A stretch of DNA of 64,000 bases, taken from contig OX377202.1 of assembly GCA_947396885.1 (NCBI GenBank), positions 8,432,001-8,496,000 on the forward strand, read 5' to 3'. Every line of letters starts with the position of its first letter. Within the stretch, counting starts at the first letter, position 1. This stretch comes from Heligmosomoides polygyrus polygyrus. Lineage: Eukaryota; Nematoda; Chromadorea; Rhabditida; Heligmosomidae. Under the pieces are notes generated by a model. The model did no database searches, was not told the origin of the DNA, and worked only from the letters and a program-made list of their open reading frames with translations. Both the position numbers and the translations under genes were made by a program. Below are positions 11,601 through 23,600 of the stretch, one piece after another.

Positions 11601-14600
11601 ACTGAAGAAGTCAAGAGCTCGCATGAAGGCGAAAAAATAGAAATTTCCTAACATATGAGCGATTGGGATTGCTCCACGTACAATTTTGAATTCTTGCATT
11701 TTGCACTCGATTGATTGTGTCTCGCTTGAATACTTGTCACAAATTCTCCTTACGTGGCCGTATGGATTGATTTTGCCATCGTTTTGCTCCAGAACTTAAA
11801 ACACACTATAAGTTAAGCAAAATCCAGGGATTTTTTTCAAAAATGCAGCCACTGTTTGAAAGGTTCTAGCATTGGTGCTGGTGACGCTTCTGAAGAAGTC
11901 TGAGAATCATATGAAACCACGGGATAACAAAGACTCTGTGACGTGTACATAAATGGTCAAAATTGCTCTATGAATCCTTCTCAAACTTTAAGATTCAGAC
12001 CCGATTGGTTGTGCATGGACTGAAAGCTTGTTACAATCTGGTTATTAATTGACCACATTGAAATTTTTTAACGTTTAAAACTTGACAGCGCACTAAAACT
12101 TCATATGAACCCTTTACATCGATGCTCTGGTCGTTGATATCCCGTACTACTGCAGATACTCTAGGGACCCTCTATCCCTACGTGACTGACTCATCCTGTA
12201 GGTGCTTGTAAGGCTAATCAATGCGCTTCTTGTGCTGACTCATCCGAGTTCGTGGGGCACTCTCACAATATCTCTTTGCTCATCCGTTAACCATGAGACA
12301 CATTGCAAGCTGGGCCCCGCCTCTTCGGCATTCAGAAGCCCACCGACGGTCCAGCTACCTCGCCCTTTATACGCTTACTGCCTGTCCTATCTCTTCTATG
12401 TAGATGATCTATAATAACACGCCTATATTATACATAATAAACGTTCAGTTACCCAAGTTTGAGGTTGATCGGATCCACTAACAAGACTCGCGTGGCAACT
12501 AATTGTAAGTGGAACCCTTAACATCTCCAAAACCTTTACTAGCCGCAATGATTTGGCTTTTATATAGCGCTCATGTTTTTAGGACACCCTGCATTCTGCC
12601 AGTTGTCCATCTATCTGTGTGTCGTGAGTGCTGGAGGTTAAACAGAACCGCAGTAGCTTCAGTAACCATCGACCAATCGATATCGATTCGTGCTATACTT
12701 TTGAGCGGATTTCCCGTTTACGACAATATAGTTTGGCTGAAGGCAGTAATTCGTGTCGCAAGCTTCTCCACACTCACCTCCTCGACCACGAAATCGAGCA
12801 GACCCCACTTCCATGCGATTTCGGCATGGTATCGCTTCCAGCCTTCGAGGAAGAACGTCGCCCATACACACATCAGAGCAGCGAAGATCACCGTCACACC
12901 ATTATCAAAAAGATAGGACATCTGAAACAGTTTTGGAGGTAGTCTACGATCCGGCAAAAGACGGGATCGAATAAGAGCTACCTTTGCATAAAGACAACTG
13001 TTCTTGAGCGGCTGGAAATCGCAGTAATTCTCACACTGAGGGCATATAATGGTGGTGTTACCCACTCCGTCGTGACCGCAAATGTCGTTGCTAAAAGGGT
13101 GATAACGTGCTAAAGTCTGATAGAACTCACGGGAAGGTCAATGAAGTGACCTTGGAGTTACTCAAAGAGACCTGTTGAGAATTATGGGTCTTTTTTCTAA
13201 GAAGCACTTTGCTGGCGTCCAAAATTCCCGTGGACCGCTATAGGTCTAAAATGGCAAAAATCGTAGCGGTTCGATGAGGGCTGATAAAATAAAGGGACGT
13301 ATGGAACCGTGAAAATGAAAAGAAACGGAAACACCAACACACGGTCTTGTAGGTAGCTTATCTTCTGTCGAAAGGCTGTAACTTTTGCAAAAAAAAAACT
13401 CAAACGTAAGCAGAAAAAAACGAGAGTTGTCGGCGAAAATCGTTCTTTACCTCCCATATTATAGACCTAAAAACGTGCAAAAATTAGAAATGGAAATATT
13501 CCATGATCGACTGTCGTTGAATCTTGGCATGACGTTGATACCAATAGGACTGTTCGAGCTGTGGAGTCAAGATTGTTAAGTACACTTCGCTACACACTAC
13601 ACATTAACCACCCATTCGAGTCCGCTTCAAGGGAGATGGCATCTCGTATACCGTTGTCCAATGGGTACACTTTCGACAGCCTGTCTAAGCAACGTCGTCC
13701 GCCTGCAGGAGCACAAGACGCAGAGAACAAGAGCGGACCAAAATTCCTTTCTTGGTGCCCTTCATCACGGATGCTCTTAGTGCTCAAGTACGGGAATGTA
13801 AGGCTGACTAGTAAGGCTGACTTAAAAGGGCTGGTCAGGCTAGTTAACATACCGCCTGCTAACCTCAGGACCCAACTTGTTAGGAACCGGCTGTACGACC
13901 GCGCTTGTGATACCCCGTCCTGCATGGTCTGTCCGTTCGGAAAGGAAGGGGATTGCACGGCCTCAGGTGTGGTATGCCTCATCACTTGCACGGAGTGCAA
14001 TGAGGAATACATCGGTGAGACGGGCAGGCCGCTTTGGGTGAGGGTCAAGGAACACATGGTCGGGCTTCGGAGATGTCAAATTTCTACGCCGTTGGGGGAG
14101 CACAGGCAGCGTAGCCATGGTGGCGCAATGGTTGGGGTCGCGATTACAATCCTTGCTCGAGAGGTCGATATCGCAGCACGCAAGACTCTCGAAGCGCTTT
14201 GGATTGCCTTCAAGAATCCCGCAATCAATAGAAGGGAAGAGCGCGTAGCGCTAACCTAGGGGCTTGTCCCATTTGCTGACCTCTGTGGGCTCGACCCGGA
14301 GGGCGACAGCTGGAGGGTCGCTGAGGGGTTGACCTTAGGTGGTAGTCTCATTCACCCAAACTGCCTCCATGCGAGGGTGACGCGCCACCTTCTTGGCTGC
14401 TTCCATAAGGTTAGTTGGGCTGTCTCACTCCCCTTTCGTCTCCTTTTCCCATTAATTCCGGAAACTCCTGTGACTTGAAATAGTTCATGGACGAGTAAAT
14501 TTCAAACCTCGCTTGACTTTTCCAGGCTCTGAAGAAGGCGGTTAGCCGAAACGTCAGCCGAATAAAGTGTGGTTAACAATATTGGCTCCACGGCTCGAAC

Positions 14601-17600
14601 AGTCCTATTGGTAGAAATGAAAAAAGGAAACATTTCCTGGTAGTGCAAATCATTCTTTCTCGAGTAGTATATAACGTTATGCAAAAAATCCCAGCGAAAT
14701 TCATAACAAAATGTTAAAAAATGTCAGTTTCCAGCTTAATAGGTATGATGAAGCAAACATCTCTAGCCATAATTGTCCGAGAGCTTGTGGACCATTCTAT
14801 TAGGTTGTAAGGAAATAAATGGCACTGAACCACTGTAAATTTAAACAGTTAACCCATTGACGACCGCGCGGGCCATTTTTGACCCGCAGTATTTCTGTCG
14901 CGTGGGACCGCGCGGGCCGATTTTGGCCCGCGGTTATAAAACTGTACGGTACGGCCTATTTCTCTCTTTTGCCGTAGTTTACGAGTAATCATTAGATATT
15001 TTGGATCCTAACAATGCTACTGTGCTGCGGTCCGGCAGTTACTTACTTCTAAACACTGATAAAATTAAATAATAAGCACCACACACTATTCAAGCTGCAC
15101 AAAGATCGGCACTATTCACAAACAGCTACTCACATCTTGTAAAAATGGTCATGCAGAAAAATAACTAGTCACCTTTCTTGTAAAAATTTTGAAAACAATC
15201 TAGACAAAATAATGTGAAGTACCTGCTACATCATGTAGTCACCTTATTTGCAGGATTCGCGGCAAACGTGCGTCCTTTTTCTTCGTAGACCTTCTTACAA
15301 AAGCAAATTCATCTTGTATGTTTTGCTTCAAACCTGTTCCGGCCTTCTCCAATATGAGAGGGAGCTTTTGGAGAGGGAGCTTCATTCGGGATATCGTGAA
15401 TTAGTGTTTTCACGAGATTGCAGCGTCCGTGCGTTCCCAGCGCGCGGTCCCACGCGGCAGACACGCGATTTTCCGCGCGGTCGTCAATGGGTTAATATCT
15501 CGGCTTGTAGGCAAGTTTATTAATCGATATAAAAACCTTCTGATTCTACACATCTTTGCCAACGTGACACAAGCTTTCTTATCCAAGTAGCGTAGAAATC
15601 AGAAGTTCTGGAATTGACGAAATCTTCGAAGGCACTTTCGGCATCCTGTTGGTATTTGAATATTTTCCCTACCAAGAAGTCGCCAAGATGCTTGAAGAAA
15701 TGGTAGTCTGTTGAGGAGAGGTCGGGAGAAAACGGAGGATGTGGTAGAGTTTCAATGCTCAGCTCACTCAATTTCTGCAACGTCATTCGTGCTGCATGGG
15801 GGCGAGCATTGTCGTGCAGAAGGAGAACTCGCCTTCGGTTTACCAAGGCCGGTCGGATATCCTTCAACTTTTTCATCATTTCTTTAGTTTCAATGCAGTA
15901 CTTCTTTGCCGTGATGGATTCACCGGGAGGGAGGAAGCTGTGGTGAATAATTCCCAGCGAACACCACCATGCCGTCACCATTACTTCTTTTGGTGCAATT
16001 CCGGCTTCGCAAAAACCTTGGGGCTCTCATTGCTGTCCACCCACTGTACCGATCGTCGCCTGTTGTCGTACACTATCCATTTCTCGTCACAGATCAAGGA
16101 ATGGGTCCGTTTCGTTCCGTAGAAGCAGTGCGGACGAGGTCTCATTTCGTCGGTTTCTTTGCTCCTCAGACAGCTCGTGAGGCACCCATCTTTCCAGCTT
16201 TTTGGTCTTTCCAATTTCCTTCAGATGCCGGGCAGCTATGGTGTGACTGACGCCAAGAACCTTCGCTATCTCCCTGGTACCTTTGTGTGGATCCTCCTCT
16301 ACCACATCTCTCAGCTTGTCCTCATCAACATCACTATGCCTCCCACGACCTTCATGTTCTTCCAAGCTCTCATCTCCATTCCGGAACTTCTGATACCAAC
16401 GATACGCCGTCCGAATTGTGGAACATCCTTGACCGAATGCGGCGTTGATCTTCTCGTCCGCCTCCTTAGCTGTAGTGCCCAGCTTGAATTCATACAAGTA
16501 AATGCCTCGGATTACCCTTTTGTCCATCTGCAAAAAAGTCAATAAAACTCTAAAGTTTTTCCACTTTTACATAGAAAATTTGGTACTCACCGGTAGACCA
16601 AAGTGTGCGCTTCTAAATGATATGCCACTTGTTACGGTTTGTTCTTGATCAAACGCGTAAAGACGCGCCAAAAAATGGCGCGAGCCAGTGCCATTTACTT
16701 CGTTACAACCTAATAGTATGACAGCTAGATTGCTTCTGCCGTGCGATTAAGTTGTATGAGTTCGAATTCACTCCCAATCCAAGGCTTTTATCAATAATCT
16801 ACCGTATTTGTGACGAAAAAGAAATCAGAACACCTATCAGCTAAAACTAATATAATAATTGAAATTAAAGTTTACCTGACCACATCCTCGGACACGTTCC
16901 ACACTCCAAACAAAACCGTCAAAATACCCATAAGAGCGGCTAGGTACAGCGACCTCGTGTAGTAACCCAACCACGCGAAGTAAAACGCAACCTTGGTACC
17001 GAAATACCGCCTGTAAAAGCAATAGCTTGGCATGCGAACTATAACTGATGGAACATTCCCTGAATAACCAACTTGATACAGTCCAACGGCTGGTACTTCA
17101 TAATATTTCTCCACGATACCCAGTGATTGTAGAGCAGCTCACGCTGAGAAATCTCAACACCCCTCGTCTCCACGCCTCTGAGAGTCTGAAAGCGCTGTCT
17201 TCCACTCTACTCGTATGTGGTACTATCTAGAAGAGAACTCGCACCTGATGAAGAGGGTAGGCAGCGTTGTACACGCCCTGCGCCAGCAGTCGTTCGATTC
17301 CGAACCTGTACTGCGTTGTCTTCATGGACTTGTCTGACACAGCCTCGTCGTAGTGTGCCCGGGTGAGAAAATCGTAGACCATCCGTGATCTCTCCGCGTT
17401 CGGGAACAGAATATCCGGCCGATCCCAGTTGACAAACCTGGTTGCCACTGATTTTGGGATAACGCCGCGAATCAAGACCATAAAAGTTCTTACTGCTGTC
17501 GACGATCGCTCGAATAGGGTGCTGTGAAGAAATCCGGTTCTTCTAGAACTTTCTTGACTCTCGTGTCAAAATCGAACAAGCCGACTCGTGAGAGGATAGT

Positions 17601-20600
17601 GTCCACGAATCCTGGGAGCATTGTTCTGTCCTAAAATGACATGCAATAGGGCACACTTGTACTTTCACAACTCCAGAGGTCGAGGAGAGGTTGAAAAAAG
17701 TTTTCGCCCAAACATCGCCCAGGAGGGTTACTTGCTGTACTAATCACGAATCGCGTTTGTTACTACGCTGGTGTACGGTAGATCAGGTGGCCAAGGTAAT
17801 GGTCACCGTTTTTGCCCAAACTTCGTCTACGCGAGTTATCTGGGGCGCTGATCATGAATCTACCATCCGTTGTTGGTATTACGCCCTTCTGAAGCGTTCC
17901 TTACAAGAATCCAGCGTAACCAAAAACGAATGTTAGAATCGTGGCCAGCATCACAGATAACCCCCGGAGACGAAGTTTGGGGTAAATCGGTGACTAGGCG
18001 GTAGGTTACGATAGGTACGGTGACTATGACCTTAGTCACACGTACCTACCGTAACCTACCGCAATCGGCAGAAATTTCAAAAACGGATGTCAAATTCGTG
18101 ATCAGCATCACAAACCCATCTGCAAGGTCTGGGCGAACATTTTTTCGACCTATGGTTTCGTGCAGTCGAATGCTCTACCACTGGCGTGAAAACTATTACG
18201 TTGATGAAAAAGCCTTGCACCACAGCGTAATTTTTTTAAACTTTATTGATACTTTTGTGAGCGACTTCAATCTACAAAGTAACTACCATTCACATCTACA
18301 ACCCCCTGTCCTGATAGGAAGATCACGAATTCCTTTCCTCCAGAATGAAAACAGCTGTGACTCGAAGGAGTGTGCCATCTCGGAATCTAATTCGGTTCGA
18401 TCGTTGAAGCACCTATCCCTCAGGTGTTGCTTGAGAACTCGGAAAAGGTGGTAGTCCGATGGCGCAAGATCTGGGTAGGGCAGCATCTCCCACCTAAGTT
18501 CCTCCAACTTCTGGAGAGACGCCCTTGCAACGTGGGGGCGAGTATTGTCGTGAAGAAGGTGACCATTCTTCCGTCTCGCCGTTTCCACGATATGGCATCG
18601 CTCAGCTTCTGTAGCTGTGGAGCATAGATGTTCGCTGTTACTGCGGTGCCGTTGTCAGGAAGCTCTTAGAGCGTTCTTCGAGAATCCCATCAACAGCACA
18701 GAATGACCTTCCTCTGGTGGATATCCGCCTTTCGTCGCTTCGGAGGTGGTTCTCATTCAGGGAGCCACTGGGCCTTTCGGGTATGGTTGAAGAAGAGCCA
18801 GGATTCGTCTCCCGTGACGACATCCTAGAGAAAGTCCTTGTTACGAAAAACGAACAAAGAGAGGCTCAGCGATACTCAGTCGCGAAGCCTTGTCCAAGTC
18901 ACGGAGATTGTGGGGTACCTAAGAGTGAGACCGAGACCACCTTGCGAAATCCAAGAGCGTATGCGAAGTATTCTAGAACTGTTGTGCTACAAGCACGTAG
19001 CATCACATGGTCCTTGGAAGTTCTCGTTAGATCTTGAAAATTTTGCAACGTTTTTGGTGCAAGACTTCTTCACCAACATAATAGTACAAAACACCTCTAG
19101 CAGACACAACAAAACTTTAAAAACTGGCATTTCATACAATTCAACTGGCTGCAACAATGGCTGATCGAGCTCCTAATTTGGGGGAACATGGTGTTCTTAC
19201 TCCATCACCCTTAACCTGGATCTGCTCGCTAATCAGTCCTTTTGGGGTGCGCCATCGTGAGGATAAAGGCATCGTAAAAATAATTTCAATGCGGGGTATC
19301 ATTTGGCCTAGACGAATACATACGGTGGTAGAGTTTGTGTTCTATCTTTTTCATGTAGATATGCCTCAGCAGGGCGCATGGAGCGCAGTCGGAGAAGGCG
19401 CCGGCTGTCGCGTGCACCCGATACCAGGTTCCTGGTTCGGATTTTCCCTCCAGGCCAACCAAGCCTTCCATCCCTTCGAGGTCGGTGAATTGGTACCAGA
19501 CTTGTCTGGGAAGGATAGAGCGCTGACTTGTTCATCGGCTGGCCAGCGCAAGTCATTGTATGGCCAAATACGCATTCAAATCGCCTCCACGATACCACGT
19601 AGAAGTAGAATGCGCGGCGCATCCTAAAAGAGATTGAATAACGCCGTCCTTTATCCTTATCCTTATGCTTCAATAGTATTAAGAAGTTAAAATAACTTCT
19701 AGGTTCATTTCGGCACCTTCCTCGAGACTAACCTCGTTCATTATAACACCTCCAAATATACAAGTCTGGCATCTCTTACATATATTCTCCTATATTCTCC
19801 TTGGAAGGAATAATTGGGTAGATTGGTAGGACCCCGAACCAAGAACCTCGATTCAAAATGCACGCGACAACTGCACCTCGTCCGACTGTGCTATTAGGTT
19901 GTAACGAAATAAATGGCACTGAACCACTGTAAATTTAAACAGTTAATATCTCGGCTTGTAGGCAAGCTTATTAATCGAAATAAAAACCTTCTGATTCTAC
20001 ACATCTTTGCCAACCTGACACAAGCTTTTTATCCCAGTAGCATAAAAATCAGAAGTTCTGGAATTGACGAAATCTTCGAAGGCACTTTCGGCATCCTGTT
20101 GGTATTTGAATATTTTCCCCACCAAGGAGTCGCCAAGATGCTTGAAGAAATGGTAGTCTGTTGGGGAGAGGTCGGGAGAAAACGGAGGATGTGGTAGAGT
20201 TTCAATGCTCAGCTCATTCAATTTCTGCGACGTCATTCGTGCTACATGGGGGCGAGCATTGTCGTGCAGAAGGAGAACTCGCCTTCGGTTTACCAAGACC
20301 GGCCGGATATCCTTCGACTTTTTCATCATTTCTTCAATTTCAATGCAGTACTTCTCTGCCGTGATGGATTCACCGGGAGGGAGGAAGCTGTGGTGAATAA
20401 TTCCCAGCGAACACCACCATACTGTCACCATTACTTTCTTTTGGTGCAATTCCGGCTTCGCAAAAACCTTGGGGCCCCATCGCTGTCCACCCACTGTGCC
20501 GATCGTCGCCTGTTGTCGTACATTATCCATTTCTCGTCACAGGTTACGATGCGATCAAGGAATGGGTCCGTTTCGTTCCGTAGAAGCAGTGCGGACGAGA

Positions 20601-23600
20601 TCTCATATCGTCGGTTTCTTTGCTCCTCAGACAGCTCGTGAGGCACCCATCTTTCCAGCTTTTTGGTCTTTCCAATTCCCTTCAGATGCCGGGCAGCTGT
20701 GTTGTGACTGACGCCAAGAACCTTCGCTATCTCCCTGGTGCCTTTGTGTGGATCCTCCTCTATCACATCTCTCAGCTTGTCCTCATCAACATCACTATGC
20801 CTCCCACGACCTTCATGTTCTTCCAAGCTCTCATCTCCATTCCGGAACTTCTGATACCAACGATACGCCGTCCGAATTGTGGAACATCCTTGACCGAATG
20901 CGGCGTTGATCTCCTCGTCCGCCTCCTTAGCTGTAGTGCCCAGCTTGAATTCATACAAGTAAATGCCTCGGATTACCCTTTTGTCCATCTGCAAAAAAGT
21001 CAATAAAACTCTAAAGTTTTCCCACTTTTACATAGAAAATTTGGTACTCACCGATAGAGCAAAGTTTGCGCTTCTAAATGATATGCCACATGTTACGGTT
21101 TGTTCCTGATCAAACGCGTAAAGACGCACCAAAAAGTGGCGCGAGCCAGTGCCAATTAATTCGTTACAACCTAATACAATGCGCCCAAGGTCAACTCTAT
21201 CAGTGAGCCATAGAAGGGACGTAATTTCCTCGATTGTAGGTTATGCCACCAAACTAGAATTGCACATGGGATTTTTAAAAGTCTTTCAATAAAGAGGGAA
21301 AACGAAAACAAATCGCATGGTAACATGAGGAACGTAGAGTAGCCATCGGCAGGCACAAAACGTAAGGAGAAAACGATAAACCTCCGTATTCGTTTTTGGG
21401 ATGCACCACACATTTTACATCTATGGGATATGGTGGGATAAACTGAATTAATCTGGATTTGTGCCATACAATGTCTGCGGGAACATGTCATGTTATTATG
21501 TGCAAAATCTCCTTACTCGGCAAGAAGTAAAGAATGTTATACCGCACCCTTTGAAGAAGGTTGTATAAGGGATGAACAAAATTCATAACAATGCCCCCTC
21601 GTCTCGAAACGGAAGTTCTACACCGCTCGGATTATCCACTGCTGCATAAATAAAGTGTGTGAAAATTACAACATGTGAAGGACAAATAAATAACGGACAT
21701 TGTATCTCTAGTACCTTGAACTGGACGTCACTCTGCTGGACTGGAAGCTTGACGGAAAGCAACTGTGCCTGCCGTTCGAGAACCGCAAATGGAGCATGAA
21801 CGAGCACAAACCGAGTGCGACCTAGCTGAAAGAAGACAAAACAGAATCGGAAACTAATACCACATTAGTTCTCCAACTTCAATCTAAGAAGTCGTGTGAT
21901 GTTGTGACAAGGAAGACATTGAAAACGGATCCTCTGAGATCAAGCTTCCATCTATTGACTGTGCAATCAAATCAACAGAGATTATCACTGACCATGGGCG
22001 AAATCTGGACCCGTTCAAGCTGTAAACCCATCTTCTGAAGATTCAGCTCGAAATTGAAGCGCCTCACGCGTTTCTTTTCCGCATCCGTCCTCGGTGTCGT
22101 AGGACTGTCTTTCTCCTGGAAGACGGAAGCTGCTCAAATGAGCAAAGAAAAATCCCTGTGGGAAGCCTTCTCAACAATGTCTATACATGTAAATGCCTCT
22201 GGTAGACCTCACATCGTCGTCTTCATCCGGATCAATCTCGGCATGTGATGGTACCTCGCTGCTGAGATCGCTTACACCGTCTTCTTCGTAAGCAAGTACA
22301 TAGTCGACCTGGCACAGCATAGCCTTTCATCAAAGACCATAAACAAGTTTATGCAGATAAAACGAACACGAGTCAGGTGGAGAATGATGAGGTAGGAGAC
22401 TTCCGGCTTAAGCTCCTTGTAGGACAGTATTATTAGCACGAAAAGACATTAAAAAGATGGAACCAAAAAAGATCGTTAAAAAATCATCAAAAATGTCAGC
22501 AAAATTTCTTCCTCTGTCCATAAAATGGTTCTCTTGGAAAATGGGTAAAAGCGACCGTTAGCCCTAGTTTATATTTGGGCCTCTGCGCGGCGCGGCACGA
22601 TGGTCGGGATAGATATCGACCGGGTGGCGCGCAAAGTCGATATTTATAGCGATCGTGGTGCCGCGCCGCGTGACGGCACAAGTGTAAACTAGGGATTAGA
22701 CGTTAACCTCTTCCTTTCCTTGGGATGCGCCACACATTTTACATCTAATGGATGTAACAATGCTTTAACACAGTTGTTTAAGCCTGGAGCGGCTGGTAGA
22801 GGGTATATGTTGTTACAGGATGTTTTGTTGCGATTAAAACCCTTGCGCCATGCGGGACTCGAACCCGCATCTTCTGCTTTCCGTTCAGCGATGTTCGCCT
22901 TACACCACCACGTAACATCCGCGATATCCTCCAGGTCTGTCAGCACCCACCCGTGATACGGAGATGAGCGGCCGCTGATATCAGCATGGAACCGGTTAAG
23001 CTGAAGACCTTACTAGTAACAAAGCTTTAACACAGTTGTCTAACATCAACTTTAACACAGACCTAGAGGATATCGCGGATGTTACGTGCTGTCCAACAGC
23101 GCCGGTGGTGTAAGGCGAACATCGCTGCCCGGAAAGCAGAAGATGCGGGTTCGAGTCCCGCCCGGAGCAGGAGTTTTGATCGCAACAAAACATCCTGTAA
23201 CAACATCTAACGGATGTCGTGGAGGGAATTTGAATCGTAGTTGGCCTATACGATGAATTGCACTGCCCAGTCGATGATCAAGTTCAGTGTTTAATCCACC
23301 AAATAAGTCAGATACCAACTCAATGAGTCTGGAAGGATGTAAGGTTTGGCTAGCTTGGATGGGACAGAACCAATAATGTCTATTAGGACAGCACGCACAG
23401 CCGGCACCTCCTCCGATTGCATCACCACAAACCCGTAAATAGGTATAAGTAAGTAAACAGTGAAAAACCAGGAAAATTTAATGGCTTACCTGTCGCTTTC
23501 CATCCGAAAAGTAACAGCGCTTATCCCATTCCAACGCGAAAAAGTCCTTCATGTCCTTGGATTGATGCTGAAATAAGGACATAACCCTTCAAGCATAACA

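Larger units (their letters stand above)
13537..14612 (+). mobile_element. Penelope-like element, 5'-truncated
   Basis: It contains the C-terminal GIY-YIG endonuclease ORF (13561-14259) and is bounded by an inverted repeat of about 40 bp (13537-13577 and 14574-14612). Such inverted partial terminal repeats are a known property of Penelope-like elements. Near the 3' end (14529-14556) lies a hammerhead-like core. It lies in the intron between anoctamin exons 16876 and 13090. No reverse transcriptase domain remains. Confidence 0.8.
14800..16713 (-). mobile_element. mariner transposon 1, split by a piggyBac-like MITE
   Basis: Inverted ends TTAGGTTGTAAGGAAATAAA and its counterpart at 16713 lie between TA dinucleotides. 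Without the 643-base nested insertion it is 1,271 bp, a normal mariner length. It is closely similar to mariner 2 at 19894-21174 and lies in the anoctamin intron above exon 13090. Confidence 0.92.
19800..21190 (-). mobile_element. SINE family A copy interrupted by mariner 2
   Basis: The minus-strand SINE is broken inside its first bases: CTCGTCCGACTGTGCTA precedes the mariner and CAATGCGCCC follows it. Removing the mariner and one TA restores the SINE start. A further SINE 3' piece (GGGATGCACCACACATTTTA) is at 21397-21490. Confidence 0.75.

Noticed and set aside
16159..21006. Plus-strand frames inside both mariners
   Set aside because: Antisense shadows of the transposase, identical between copies because the DNA is.
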